DNA of 64,000 bases from contig CAKTDC010000014.1 in the NCBI GenBank assembly GCA_934541015.1, positions 1 through 64,000 on the forward strand, read 5' to 3'. Position 1 is the first letter of the stretch, and each line of letters starts with the position of its first letter. A program made the position numbers and the translations under genes. The notes beneath the pieces are model-generated. The model was not told the DNA's origin and did not search any database. It worked only from the letters and a program-made list of their open reading frames with translations. The stretch is from an uncultured Luteimonas sp. (lineage in GTDB: Bacteria > Pseudomonadota > Gammaproteobacteria > Xanthomonadales > Xanthomonadaceae). Positions 1 through 8,220 of the stretch are shown piece after piece.

Positions 1-115
1 GACTGCGGGTTGTGGCCATGATGAACCATCGCATCTCGGGACTGACGACAGGATATCCTATTTATGACACAGTAGGATTAGGTTGGAGCCATTTTGCACT
101 CGGGTCGAACCCGCT

Positions 116-337
116 TTACACGACTTCAGAGTTCACTCCCAAATCGAATAGGCGAGAGACTATCTGGCCAGCCGAATCCACATCCTGAGCCAAGACTATC
201 AGGCCAGCCCCACCCAAGAATTCTTCAACGGAACGACTTGCTTCTCTTAAACCCACCTTGTTCATTTCTCGAACAAGTTCGATCAAAGAGACTACCTTCA
301 CGCCAGGCTCCCATGACGTGCACTTTATCTCGATCAC
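116..337 (-). CDS. Small protein with ribosomal L7/L12 C-terminal-like domain
   Basis: A 73-residue protein from a GTG start. Its middle, LVREMNKVGLREASRSVEEF, follows the pattern of the L7/L12 C-terminal domain, in which a hydrophobic helix is followed by GLxEAKxxVE. The later part (VDSAGQIVSRLFDLGVNSEVV, split here as VDSAGQIVSRLF and DLGVNSEVV) matches the final helix and strand of that fold. The lysine-rich surface used by true L7/L12 for elongation factors is not evident, so it is probably one of the small stand-alone L7/L12-like proteins of unknown role. Its GTG overlaps the TGA of the broken gene upstream (GTGA at 334-337), which suggests translational coupling. Base composition is AT-richer than the rest of the window. 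The similarity is judged by eye. Confidence 0.55.
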   Translation of the reverse strand: MIEIKCTSWEPGVKVVSLIELVREMNKVGLREASRSVEEFLGGAGLIVLAQDVDSAGQIVSRLFDLGVNSEVV

Positions 338-472
338 TTTTTCTTCTCCAATTCAATTTCGATTGGTCTTGGTCTATGACCTGGGTTAGCGCCTGTTGTT
401 CTTGTTCCTGACTCAATAACCACTTTCTTCGCATCAGAATTTTCACCCAACTGCCTAGCAGCCCCAAGAGCT

Positions 473-480
473 TCCTTCAA
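473..480. repeat. Left target-site duplication of the IS (imperfect)
   Basis: TCCTTCAA lies directly outside the left inverted repeat and TCCTCCAA (1553-1560) directly outside the right one. Seven of eight bases match. An 8-bp duplication is the usual length for the IS1595 family, and the one mismatch suggests later mutation. Confidence 0.6.
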
Positions 481-504
481 CCTGATTAGCCCCGACCCTC
501 AGCC
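481..504 (+). repeat. IS left terminal inverted repeat
   Basis: Twenty-four bases that are the exact reverse complement of 1529-1552. They mark the left end of the insertion sequence and the likely transposase binding site. Confidence 0.9.
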
Positions 505-571
505 GCCAGTCGCAGGATCTGCGTCTCCCCCGGCGCAGGATGGAGCCACCTGAAGTCAACGAGGCGGCGCC

Positions 572-1534
572 ATGAGCATCAACCCCGTGCAATTCCAGGC
601 CGGTCTGTCGATGAACGAGTTCATCCGCCGCTACGGCACCGAGACGAAGTGCTACCGCGCCCTGTACAAGTGGCGCTGGCCGCGGGGCTTCCGCTGCCCG
701 GCCTGTGCCGGACGCGCGCGCTCGCGCTTCAGGCGCGGCGCGGCGATGTACTACCAGTGCCGGGCTTGCCGACATCAGACCACGTTGACCGCGGGCACCC
801 TGTTCGAGGGCACCAAGCTGCCGCTGCGCACCTGGATGCTGGCGATGCACCTGCTGACCTCGACCAAGACCAACCTGGCTGCGCTGGAGCTGATGCGCCA
901 CCTGGGCGTCAACTACAAGACCGCCTGGCGCCTCAAGCACAAGATCATGCAGGCCATGTCCGAACGTGAAGACTCCAGGAAGCTCAATGGGTTCGTGCAG
1001 CTCGACGACGCCTATCTGGGCGGCGAACGCAACGGCGGCAAGCCCGGGCGCGGGTCGGAGAACAAGCAGGCGTTCGTGATCGCGGTGCAGACGGACGAAC
1101 ACCACCAACGCCCGACCTTCGCCGTGATCGAGCCGGTCCGCGGCTTCGACAACGCTTCGCTCAACGACTGGATCGAGCGCCGCCTCGAACCCGAGTGCGA
1201 GGTCTACAGCGATGGCCTGGCTTGTTTTCGCCGGCTTGAAGATGCCGGCCACGCCCACACCACGCTCGACACCGGCGGCGGCCGCGCCGCCACCGAGGTC
1301 GCCGGCGCGCGGTGGGTCAACGTCGTGCTGGGCAACCTCAAGCGGGCGATCAGCGGCACGTACCACGCGATCAAACAGGCCAAGTACGCGCGGCGCTACC
1401 TGGCCGAAGTGGCGTACCGCTTCAACCGCCGGTTTCGCCTGCACGAGATGCTGCCCCGACTTGCAACGGCGATGATGCGCTGCAAGCCTTGTCCTGAGCC
1501 GCGCCTGCGGGTTGCGAGCAACTTTCATGGCTGA
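572..1534 (+). CDS. IS1595-family (ISXO2-like) transposase
   Basis: A 320-residue transposase that cuts and rejoins the ends of the surrounding element. The N-terminus has a zinc ribbon (CPAC near residue 44, then YYQCRAC). The catalytic DDE-type domain shows the first Asp in QLDDAYLGG, the second in YSDGLACF, and WVNVVLGNLKRAISGTYHAI where the third catalytic position lies. There an Asn or nearby residue stands in for the usual Glu, a variation known in ISXO2-like enzymes. It starts at the first ATG, 68 bases inside the left inverted repeat, and its stop lies inside the right repeat. It is full length and unbroken. Confidence 0.92.
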   Translation: MSINPVQFQAGLSMNEFIRRYGTETKCYRALYKWRWPRGFRCPACAGRARSRFRRGAAMYYQCRACRHQTTLTAGTLFEGTKLPLRTWMLAMHLLTSTKTNLAALELMRHLGVNYKTAWRLKHKIMQAMSEREDSRKLNGFVQLDDAYLGGERNGGKPGRGSENKQAFVIAVQTDEHHQRPTFAVIEPVRGFDNASLNDWIERRLEPECEVYSDGLACFRRLEDAGHAHTTLDTGGGRAATEVAGARWVNVVLGNLKRAISGTYHAIKQAKYARRYLAEVAYRFNRRFRLHEMLPRLATAMMRCKPCPEPRLRVASNFHG

Positions 1535-1552
1535 GGGTCGGGGCTAATCAGG
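1529..1552 (-). repeat. IS right terminal inverted repeat
   Basis: Exact reverse complement of 481-504. It overlaps the last codons and stop of the transposase and is followed at 1553-1560 by TCCTCCAA, the right copy of the target duplication. Confidence 0.9.
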
Positions 1553-1887
1553 TCCTCCAATAAGTTCCCGCACCGCCTATCAGGCGGCATCGAACCTCAT
1601 CCAGTTCCCTTGGAGCGACTCACCGATTTTTTCCAGCACAGCTCGACACAGGATCACATCCGTCAACATGCTCGCTCGACGCAGCCATGGCCTGATGGAC
1701 TGGAATACCCTTGGGCCGTCGGCACACATCCACGGCCGTGCATTTTTCTCCACATCCAGGCTTTGGGATGTACCAGCAGTTGAATGCGGTTTCCGTGCCC
1801 GATGTCGCACTTCTTCCGCCGTGAATGCATCTGTATCGTCCCGGCACGTTGCATTGTGAACTGTTGAGTGCGATTGCTGCGGCAGCG
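1553..1887. other. Intergenic stretch between IS and hydrolase gene
   Basis: About 335 bases with lower GC than the neighbours. It contains the right half of the broken gene (1580-1669). The rest shows only unrelated short frames and no motif I can name. It is probably part of the same acquired or decaying patch as 1-480. Confidence 0.5.
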
Positions 1888-2769
1888 TTACAGGAACTCG
1901 ACACGCGCGGTCGCCAGCGCCGGCAGCGACTGCCGCGGCCAGTCGCGGTCCACGGCCACCTGGGCCGAGTCGCGGCTGCGCTCGAGCGCCGCGACATCGA
2001 CTTCCGCGACCGCCCATTCCTCCTCGCCGGCGCTGGCGGCGAGGACGCCATCGGCAGGAAAGCCCACGTCCATCGGCGCGAGGATGGCCGCCTCGCCGGT
2101 GTTGACGTCCAGCGCCGGGCTCCAGAGCGCCTCGCCGGCCGTCACCGCGCGCGCGACGAAGCAGCGGTTCTCCAGGGCCCGCGCCTGGCAGCCCACGGAG
2201 ACGCGGGTCGCGCCGGCGGCGGTATCGGTGCAGCTGGGCACCAGGAGCAGGCGCGCGCCGGCCTCGAACTGCGCGCGCACCGGCAGCGGGAACTCGATGT
2301 CGTAGCAGATCGCCACGCCCAGGCGCAGGCCGCGCCAGGCGAACACCTGCAGGCGGTCGCCGGGATCGATCACGCCCGCCTGCTTCTCGAAGCCGGTCAG
2401 CTGCAGCTTGTCGTGCCAGCGATGGCCGCCATCGGGCGTGAACAGGTCGCAGCGGTTGCGGTAGCGGCCGGCGCCGGTGTCGAGCAGGAAGGTGCCGGCG
2501 GCCACCAGCATGCCGGTGTCGCGGGCGATGGCGGCGAACAGGTCGAGCCAGGGCTGGCGGTAGCGCTGGATCGCCGCCAGCGAGGCGTGCAGGTCGCCGG
2601 AGACGGACGGCCCGAAGGTGGCACCCAGCTCCAGCGACAGGTATTCGGGCAGCACCGCGATCGCGGCGCCCTGTCCGGCCGCACGCTCCAGCGCCGCGCG
2701 CACGCGGGCGGCGAACGCGGCGAAATCCCCCGGCTGTCCGATCGGGTATTTCGCCACCGCGATCCTCAC
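1888..2769 (-). CDS. Carbon-nitrogen hydrolase (nitrilase superfamily)
   Basis: A 293-residue cytoplasmic amidase of the nitrilase superfamily, which hydrolyses a non-peptide C-N bond through a cysteine thioester. The Glu-Lys-Cys triad is visible: Glu in AVLPEYLSLEL, Lys in HDKLQLTGFEK and Cys in AICYDIEFP. The substrate cannot be read from the sequence. The GTG start at 2769 gives VRIAVAKYPIG, the first beta strand of the fold, and overlaps the TGA of the upstream acetyltransferase gene (GTGA). Longer upstream starts would add a non-homologous tail. The pair acetyltransferase plus nitrilase-like hydrolase forms a translationally coupled operon, so the hydrolase may act on a product related to that of the acetyltransferase, but this is inference. 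Confidence 0.85.
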   Translation of the reverse strand: MRIAVAKYPIGQPGDFAAFAARVRAALERAAGQGAAIAVLPEYLSLELGATFGPSVSGDLHASLAAIQRYRQPWLDLFAAIARDTGMLVAAGTFLLDTGAGRYRNRCDLFTPDGGHRWHDKLQLTGFEKQAGVIDPGDRLQVFAWRGLRLGVAICYDIEFPLPVRAQFEAGARLLLVPSCTDTAAGATRVSVGCQARALENRCFVARAVTAGEALWSPALDVNTGEAAILAPMDVGFPADGVLAASAGEEEWAVAEVDVAALERSRDSAQVAVDRDWPRQSLPALATARVEFL

Positions 2770-3377
2770 GCGCAAGGCTCCAGCGGCCGGGTCCAGAACG
2801 TGAGCGCGTGCACGGTCTCGCCCACGCCGGTCTCGTCCCAGCACAGCTGCATGGTCATGCCGGGCTGGCGCGCATAGCCGCGCCTGGCCCAGAAGGCTTC
2901 ATTGCCGCGGTGTGCGGCGGGCCGGCGCGGATCCGCCGGGTCGCGATCCACGGCGGCGAACGCCGTCATCGCGAAGCCGCCCAGCGCCCGCGCATGCGCC
3001 TCGCGCCCGTCGAAGAATCCGTGGCCGATACCGCGGCCGCGATACTCCGGCAGCAGCACCGATTCGCCGAAATAGAACACGCCGGCAACCGGCAGCCCCT
3101 GCGCCAGGAAGGGCTGCTGGAACTGCGGCGTCTCGTCGGCCAGGGGAATGCCGGTGGAGGCGCCGACCACCCGCCCGCCGTCGAAGGCCAGGACGAAGAC
3201 GCTGCGCGGCGAGGCCGCGTAGGCCGAGAGGTAGTCGCGCTCGTAGGCCATGTCCCCGGCATAGAGGTAGGGCCAGTCGCGGAACACGGCTATGCGCAGC
3301 GCGGCGACATCGTCCAGATGCCGACGCGCGGCATCGCCGGTCAGATTGCGCAGGACCACCCCGCCGGACGTTTCCAT
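2766..3377 (-). CDS. GNAT-family N-acetyltransferase
   Basis: A 203-residue acetyl-CoA-dependent acetyltransferase. The acetyl-CoA pyrophosphate-binding motif A is clear in ESVLLPEYRGRGIGHGFF (R/QxxGxG/A), followed by a helix and the late strand with NEAFWARRGYARQPGM, where GNAT proteins place their last conserved Phe/Tyr. Its substrate is unknown. The start is ATG at 3377. The stop overlaps the GTG of the nitrilase-like gene by four bases, so both products are probably made together. Confidence 0.85.
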   Translation of the reverse strand: METSGGVVLRNLTGDAARRHLDDVAALRIAVFRDWPYLYAGDMAYERDYLSAYAASPRSVFVLAFDGGRVVGASTGIPLADETPQFQQPFLAQGLPVAGVFYFGESVLLPEYRGRGIGHGFFDGREAHARALGGFAMTAFAAVDRDPADPRRPAAHRGNEAFWARRGYARQPGMTMQLCWDETGVGETVHALTFWTRPLEPCA

Positions 3378-3463
3378 TCCGCAAGTCTAGCCGCGCGCGG
3401 GAGCGTCGTCAGGCGCGGCCGCAGGCCCCCGGCATCCACCCCGGACGACACCTGCGGCATCGG

Positions 3464-3520
3464 GCATCCCGGTCGCGCCGGAGCCTGCCCCGCTGACACG
3501 GGCTCCTGCCGGGGATGGCC
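3464..3520. repeat. REP-like dispersed repeat, copy 1
   Basis: GCATCCCGGTCGCGCC, then an interrupted middle with CTGAC, then GCTCCTGCCGGGGATG. A near match with the same order and spacing lies at 23531-23588, and a reversed relative at 48234-48263. Such short palindromic units ending in GCTCCTGC or GCAGGAGC are typical of xanthomonad intergenic DNA. This copy sits between the leftward creD and the leftward acetyltransferase gene. Confidence 0.6.
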
Positions 3521-3553
3521 GCGGCCCGGCGGTGCGGGCCACGGCCCCGCGCC

Positions 3554-4909
3554 TCAGGGTGTCCGGGGCGGCGCCACCGGGCGCGCCGAGAGCTGGTACC
3601 AGTCGATCCTGCGCGTGACCACCATGATCGCGGCGAGGATCAGGAACAGCAGGCCGGCGCCCAGCACCAGGGCGTTGTCCTCCGACACCAGCAGGCCGTA
3701 GAGCGCGGCGTACAGCGTGGCCAGCATCGCAGCGAAGCCGATGCCGCGTGCGCGGCTGCGCAGCACGTGCGAGAGGTAGAACCCCAGCAGCCCGATGCAG
3801 GCCAGGCTCGCGACCAGGTAGGCCAGGCCGAAGGCGAGGTGTTCGGACAGGCTCACCAGCAGCAGGAAGAATATGGCCAGCGCCAGGCCGACCAGGCCGT
3901 ACTGGATCGGGTGGATGCGCAGCTGCCTGATCAGCTCGAACATGAAGAAGCCGACGAAGGTCAGCAGCACGAACAGGATCCCGTACTTGCTGGCGCGATC
4001 GGCCTGGACGTGGGGATTGACCGGATCGACCAGGGAGATGCCGAACACGTCGATGCCGCCCGCCTGCAGCGATCCGGCGTCCGCCCGGGTACTGGCGTTG
4101 CGGTACTGCGCCTGGGCGTTTGTGGCCAGCGACGACACCTCCCAGGCGGCGCTGAATCCGGCCGCGGACACGTCGCGCCGGTCGGGCAGGAAGTCGCCGT
4201 TGAACTGCGGGTGCGGCCACGGCGACTGCAGCGCCACCCGGGTGCGCTGCGCGAGGGGTGCGAAGCTGAACCGTTCGGCCCCGGCGAGCTGCAGCGCCAG
4301 CTCGGCCACGACCGCCAGTTCCGTGCCGGCCTGCGGCACGTCCAGGCGCACGTGCACGCCCGGCCAGTTGCCGGCGCCGTGGCCCTGGGCCAGCGCCATC
4401 GCCTGCCCGCCCACGCGCAGCTCCGGCGAACCGCGCAGCCCGCGCACGTCGGAGATGGCGTAGCTCAGCCAGGGCTGGCCGATCCTGCGCGGCAGATCGG
4501 GATTCTCGTCGGCGGGAATGCGCGCGCGGAACGACGCCGACAGGCTGCCGTCGAGCAGGTACATGCGCACCTCGTGCAGCCCGAGCCTGCGCGTGTACGG
4601 CGCCATGTTCCCGGAAAACTCCAGCGTTTCCGGGAAGAACAGCCAGCGGCCGCTTTCGCCGTCGCGCCTGACGATGCGGATCACCTCGCCCCTGTCGTTC
4701 TTCTCCTCGACCTCGATGGTTTCGGTCCACGGCACCACCAGCACCGGGCCGGCAATGGCCTGGGCGCCGGCCTCGCTGCTGGCGATCCGCTGCACGGCCG
4801 CGTCGCGGTGGGCCTGGCGGTCGTGGATCACCCCGCGGATCAACAGCAGCGGAACCAGGATCGCCAGGGTCATTCCGATCACCATCAATGCTTTCAGCCA
4901 CAGTCTCAT
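3554..4909 (-). CDS. creD: CreD inner-membrane protein
   Basis: A 451-residue inner-membrane protein of the CreD family, a target of the CreBC two-component system whose loss or overproduction alters envelope and beta-lactam or colicin phenotypes in enteric bacteria. It has one N-terminal transmembrane helix (LKALMVIGMTLAILVPLLLI), a large periplasmic region (about residues 30-300, with the family motif GPVLVVPW) and a C-terminal block of several transmembrane helices starting near ILFVLLTFVGFFMFELI. ATG at 4909 is preferred over GTG at 4915 because GGAGG lies 7 bases before it. It is the last gene of the leftward creB-creC-creD operon, with an 88-base gap after creC. No creA is present. Confidence 0.93.
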   Translation of the reverse strand: MRLWLKALMVIGMTLAILVPLLLIRGVIHDRQAHRDAAVQRIASSEAGAQAIAGPVLVVPWTETIEVEEKNDRGEVIRIVRRDGESGRWLFFPETLEFSGNMAPYTRRLGLHEVRMYLLDGSLSASFRARIPADENPDLPRRIGQPWLSYAISDVRGLRGSPELRVGGQAMALAQGHGAGNWPGVHVRLDVPQAGTELAVVAELALQLAGAERFSFAPLAQRTRVALQSPWPHPQFNGDFLPDRRDVSAAGFSAAWEVSSLATNAQAQYRNASTRADAGSLQAGGIDVFGISLVDPVNPHVQADRASKYGILFVLLTFVGFFMFELIRQLRIHPIQYGLVGLALAIFFLLLVSLSEHLAFGLAYLVASLACIGLLGFYLSHVLRSRARGIGFAAMLATLYAALYGLLVSEDNALVLGAGLLFLILAAIMVVTRRIDWYQLSARPVAPPRTP

Positions 4910-5003
4910 TGCCACGCCTCCGGGTCAGGGTCGGCGGCAGGATGCGCGGCGCGTGCGTCGGGGCGATGCGGGGACGGTGAAGCCCGGGTGAAGCGGCAGC
5001 CGC

Positions 5004-6434
5004 TCAGGCGGCGGGCAGGCGCACGCCGGCGATGGCGCCGCCGCCGTCGCGGTTGTGCAGCCAGGCCTGGCCGCCGTGCAGGCTGGCCACCTCGTGCACG
5101 AAGGACAGGCCGATGCCGCTGCTGCGCGACTGGCTGCCCGGGCGCGGCAGCGAGTAGAAGCGCTCGAACACCCGGCCGATGGCGAAGTCTGGCACGCCCG
5201 CGCCGCGGTCGGACACGGTGAAGACGAGTTCGCCTGCCGGCGCGGCGACGGCGAGCTCGACCTCGCCGCCGCGTGGCGAGAAGTCGATGGCGTTGTCGAG
5301 CAGGTTGCCAAGCATCTGCCGCAGCAGGAAGCGATCGCCGCGCAGCGCGGGCAGCGCGCCGTCGATCCTCCTGCGCAGGGTCACGCCGGCGTCGGCGGCG
5401 CGCAGCGCGGCATCGCGCAGGACATCGTCGGCCAGTTCGTCCGTCGCCACCGCCTCGGGCTGCTCGATCCGCCGGCGGTGCTCGACGCCTGCCAGCGCCA
5501 GCAGCTTGTCGATGGTCTGCGTCATCCGTTCGGCCTGGCTGCGGATGTTGCCGGCGAAACGCTCGCGGTCGGCATCGGGGATCGGCTGCTCCAGCAGCTC
5601 GGCCGCGCCGCGGATCGCGGTCAATGGGGATTTCAGCTCGTGGGTCAGGCTGTGCACGTACTGTTCGACGTACTGCTTGCCCTCCAGGCGGTCGCGCATG
5701 GTTTCCAGCGCCAGCCCCAGGTCGCGGAACTCGCCGGCCAGGCGCGGCAGTCCGGCGCGCTCGCCTTCGGTCACCGCGCGGGCGTAGCGCTGCAGCCCGC
5801 CGAGCTGGCGCGACAGCCACCAGGCCGCGAGCAGGCCGATGCTCAGCGCCGCGCCCAGCAGCACCAGCCCCCAGCGGCGGACCACGCCCTCGCTGCGCGC
5901 GATGAACGGCTCCATGGTGCGGTTGGGCTTGGCCACGGTGAGCGCGCCGATGATCCGCCCAGCGTCGTCGCGGATCGGCGCGGCCACGTGCATGACCGAG
6001 CTGGAGTCGTCGTCGGGATCGGAGCGGGTCGAGCGCGCGCCGTACTGCCCGCGCAGGGTCAGGTAGACGTCGTTCCAGCGCGAGTTGTCGCGGCCCAGGT
6101 CCAGCCCCGCCGAATCGTAGACCACGATGCCGCGGGCGTCGGCCACCATGATCCGGTAGCTCACCGCCTCCTTGTCGAACTTCCAGATGCGCGCGCCGAG
6201 CTCGCGGCCGCGCAGGGCGTCGATGCGGCGCGCGAACTGGCCGTCGGCGATGCGCCCGGCAAGCATGTCGTCGGCCGCCAGTTCGGCGAGCACGTTGGCG
6301 GTGTCGGCAAGCGTGTCCTCCATCGCCTGGCGCACCCCGGGCTTGACCTCCTGCACGAACACCCGCATCAGCAGGATGCCGGCGATGGCGACGATCACGA
6401 AGTAGCCGAGCAGGATGCGCAGGCCGATCTTCAT
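5004..6434 (-). CDS. creC: CreC sensor histidine kinase
   Basis: A 476-residue membrane sensor kinase that phosphorylates CreB. It has an N-terminal membrane helix (ILLGYFVIVAIAGILLM), a periplasmic sensor domain of about 150 residues (including the family-typical IWKFDKEAVSYRIMVAD), a second helix near residue 195 (WGLVLLGAALSIGLLAAWWL) and a HAMP-like linker. The H-box SLTHELKSPLTAIRG carries the phospho-accepting His, followed by the N-box (LLDNAIDFSPRGG), G1 (DRGAGVPD) and G2 (SSGIGLSFV). Nine bases separate it from creB upstream. In E. coli the system responds to carbon-source shifts and to penicillin-binding-protein stress. Confidence 0.94.
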   Translation of the reverse strand: MKIGLRILLGYFVIVAIAGILLMRVFVQEVKPGVRQAMEDTLADTANVLAELAADDMLAGRIADGQFARRIDALRGRELGARIWKFDKEAVSYRIMVADARGIVVYDSAGLDLGRDNSRWNDVYLTLRGQYGARSTRSDPDDDSSSVMHVAAPIRDDAGRIIGALTVAKPNRTMEPFIARSEGVVRRWGLVLLGAALSIGLLAAWWLSRQLGGLQRYARAVTEGERAGLPRLAGEFRDLGLALETMRDRLEGKQYVEQYVHSLTHELKSPLTAIRGAAELLEQPIPDADRERFAGNIRSQAERMTQTIDKLLALAGVEHRRRIEQPEAVATDELADDVLRDAALRAADAGVTLRRRIDGALPALRGDRFLLRQMLGNLLDNAIDFSPRGGEVELAVAAPAGELVFTVSDRGAGVPDFAIGRVFERFYSLPRPGSQSRSSGIGLSFVHEVASLHGGQAWLHNRDGGGAIAGVRLPAA

Positions 6435-6443
6435 CGCCGCAGC

Positions 6444-7130
6444 TCAGTCCGCATCGACCGAGTAGCCGAGGCCGCGGTGGGTGCGGATCGGATCGCGCCC
6501 GGGCTCGATCGCGTGCAGCTTGGCGCGCAGGGTCTTGATATGGGTGTCGACGGTGCGGTCGCCGGTGTCCAGCGCATCCTCCCAGACCCGGTCCATCAGC
6601 TGCGCGCGCGACAGCACCGCGCCGGGGCGTGCCAGCAGGGCGGCGAGCAGGCCGTACTCGTAGCGCGTCAGCTCCAGCAGTCGGCCGAGGTAGCGGATGC
6701 GCCTGCCTTCGGCATCGTGCTCGAAAACGCCCGCGGCCGCGGAGGCTGCCGGGTCCGGCCGCTCCGCCGCCTGCACCCGCCGCAGCACCGCCCGCACCCG
6801 CGCGGCAAGCTCTCGCGGCGAGAACGGCTTGGCCACGTAGTCGTCGGCGCCGATCTCGAAGCCCAGCACCCGGTCGGCCTCGGCATCGCGCGCGGTCAGG
6901 AAGATCACCGGCACGTCGCGCAGCTCGCGCAGCCGGCGACACAGCGCGAACCCGCCCAGGTCCGGCAGCCCCACGTCCAGGATCGCCAGATCGAACGCCC
7001 GCTGCGCGAACGCCCGCTGCGCATCGCCCGCGGTCAGGCAGTGCACTGTCTCGTGCCCGTCCTCGCGCAGCGCGTAGCGCACGGTATCGGCGATGGTGGA
7101 TTCGTCTTCGACGAGGAGGATGTGGGGCAT
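6444..7130 (-). CDS. creB: CreB response regulator (OmpR family)
   Basis: A 228-residue DNA-binding response regulator. The receiver domain starts MPHILLVEDES with the acidic pair. The phospho-acceptor Asp is in AILDVGLPDLGG, and the conserved Thr and Lys are in IFLTARD and VAKPFSPREL. The C-terminal winged helix ends in TVDTHIKTLRAKL and IRTHRGLGYSVD, typical of the OmpR/PhoB family. ATG at 7130 is chosen because it begins exactly at the first receiver strand; the longer frame upstream adds non-homologous sequence. It is the first gene of creBCD. Confidence 0.93.
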   Translation of the reverse strand: MPHILLVEDESTIADTVRYALREDGHETVHCLTAGDAQRAFAQRAFDLAILDVGLPDLGGFALCRRLRELRDVPVIFLTARDAEADRVLGFEIGADDYVAKPFSPRELAARVRAVLRRVQAAERPDPAASAAAGVFEHDAEGRRIRYLGRLLELTRYEYGLLAALLARPGAVLSRAQLMDRVWEDALDTGDRTVDTHIKTLRAKLHAIEPGRDPIRTHRGLGYSVDAD

Positions 7131-7278
7131 CGGGAGTCGGAACCGGGGGTCCGGAGGTGGTCCGGCCGGCCACAGACTAATGGTTTGGCGGCGGCCGCGC
7201 AGCCTGGCGGAGGTGACAAACCCGGCCGTCGTCGCCATGCTTTTCCGGATCCCCGATCCCGGCTCCCGAATCCCCCGC

Positions 7279-8136
7279 TTGAACTACCGCCATGCCTTCC
7301 ACGCCGGCAACCATGCCGATGTGCTCAAGCACGTCGTGCTGCTGGCGCTGTGCGATGCGCTGGTCGCCAAGCCGGCGCCGTGCTTCGCGCTCGACACCCA
7401 CGCAGGTCGCGGGCTCTACTGGCTGGATGCGGGGTATGCGCTCAAGACCGGCGAATCGGCCGACGGCGTCGCCCGGCTGGACGCGGCGCCGGGGAACGAT
7501 CCGCTGCTCGCGCGCTACCGGTCGGCGCTGGCCGCCTGCCGTCGGGCGCATGGCGCCGGCGCCTATCCGGGCTCGCCCTGGCTGCTGGCGTACGCGCTGC
7601 GCGAACAGGACCGCATCGCCTGCTGCGAACTGCAGCCGGACGAGGCCACTGCGCTCAGGCGCCGCTTCGCCGACGATCCCCGCATCGTCGTCCACGCCAG
7701 CGACGGCTACGCGGCGATGAAGGCGCTGCTGCCGCCCAGGCACGGCAGCCAGCGCCTCGGCCGCGGGCTGGTGCTGATCGACCCGCCCTACGAGGCGCAG
7801 CTGGCCGAATTCGACCTCGCCCTGGCCGCGCTCCGCGACGGCCTGGGGCGCTGGCCGCAGGGCATGTTCGCGCTGTGGTATCCGCTGAAGCGGCGGGCGG
7901 CGCTGCGTCCGTTCCTGCGCAGGGCCGCGGCGCTGCCGGCGCGCTCGGCGCTGCGCGTCGAGCTGCTGGTGCGCCCGGACGACTCGCCGCTGCGCATGAA
8001 CGGCAGCGGCCTGCTGCTGCTCAATCCGCCGTGGAAACTCGACCGGTTCCTGGCCGCCGCGCTGCCGCGGCTCGGCGCGGCGCTGGACGACGGCGGCGGC
8101 TCGCACCTGCTCGAATGGCTCAAGGCCCCGGAATAG
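7279..8136 (+). CDS. rlmJ: 23S rRNA (adenine2030-N6)-methyltransferase RlmJ
   Basis: A 285-residue S-adenosylmethionine-dependent methyltransferase that modifies A2030 of 23S rRNA. The N-terminus LNYRHAFHAGNHADVLKH is the family signature, followed by the SAM-binding region (LDTHAGRGLY) and the catalytic motif LIDPPYE (DPPY, as in N6-adenine methyltransferases). The TTG at 7279 is chosen because it sits exactly where E. coli RlmJ begins. An ATG at 7237 would add 14 residues of low-complexity sequence (RIPDPGSRIP) typical of the intergenic repeats of these genomes. It is transcribed divergently from creB. Confidence 0.93.
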   Translation: MNYRHAFHAGNHADVLKHVVLLALCDALVAKPAPCFALDTHAGRGLYWLDAGYALKTGESADGVARLDAAPGNDPLLARYRSALAACRRAHGAGAYPGSPWLLAYALREQDRIACCELQPDEATALRRRFADDPRIVVHASDGYAAMKALLPPRHGSQRLGRGLVLIDPPYEAQLAEFDLALAALRDGLGRWPQGMFALWYPLKRRAALRPFLRRAAALPARSALRVELLVRPDDSPLRMNGSGLLLLNPPWKLDRFLAAALPRLGAALDDGGGSHLLEWLKAPE

Positions 8137-8150
8137 CCGGGCCGGTCGCG

Positions 8151-8156
8151 TAAAAT
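8151..8156 (+). promoter_or_regulatory. Possible -10 element for mfd
   Basis: TAAAAT lies 65 bases before the mfd ATG in the gap after rlmJ, with a GGTCGCG stretch before it and no convincing -35. It is a weak call based on the hexamer alone. Confidence 0.25.
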
Positions 8157-8220
8157 CACCGTTCCTGCGCTGGCGGCGACCGCTTCCGGCGCTGCACTTC
8201 TTTTCACTCCGCCCGGACCG

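Larger units (their letters stand above)
481..1552 (+). mobile_element. IS1595-family insertion sequence (ISXO2-like), complete
   Basis: A 1072-bp element bounded by perfect 24-bp terminal inverted repeats (481-504 and 1529-1552, beginning CCTGATTAGCCCCGACCCTC). It contains a single full-length transposase gene and has 8-bp flanking duplications that match at seven positions. Size, repeat length, one transposase and 8-bp duplications all fit the IS1595 family, ISXO2 group. The transposase frame is intact, so the copy may still be active. It sits in a lower-GC patch and separates the two halves of a broken leftward gene. Confidence 0.9.
334..1669 (-). pseudogene. Gene broken by stops, a frame change and the IS insertion
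   Basis: Read leftward, a short frame starts with ATG at 1669, gives MLTDVILCRAVLEKIGESLQ and ends as MRFDAA at two adjacent stops (TGA TAG, ending at 1580). The same frame then reads AVRELIGG up to the IS junction. On the other side of the IS, in a frame shifted by one base, the reading continues as EALGAARQLGENSDAKKVV and ends at 334, overlapping the GTG of the next small gene. The joined text (FDAA..AVRELI..EALGAARQ) reads as one protein of about 85 residues. I infer an ancestral gene now broken by the IS, a one-base shift and a double stop. I do not recognise the family. Alternatively the right part is chance and the left part starts elsewhere. Confidence 0.35.

Noticed and set aside
455-1528. 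A minus-strand frame across the insertion sequence
   Set aside because: It is the antisense shadow of the transposase gene.
2397-3496. Several Arg/Ala/Ser/Thr-rich frames around the nitrilase and acetyltransferase genes
   Set aside because: All overlap real genes in other frames and lack start signals or motifs.
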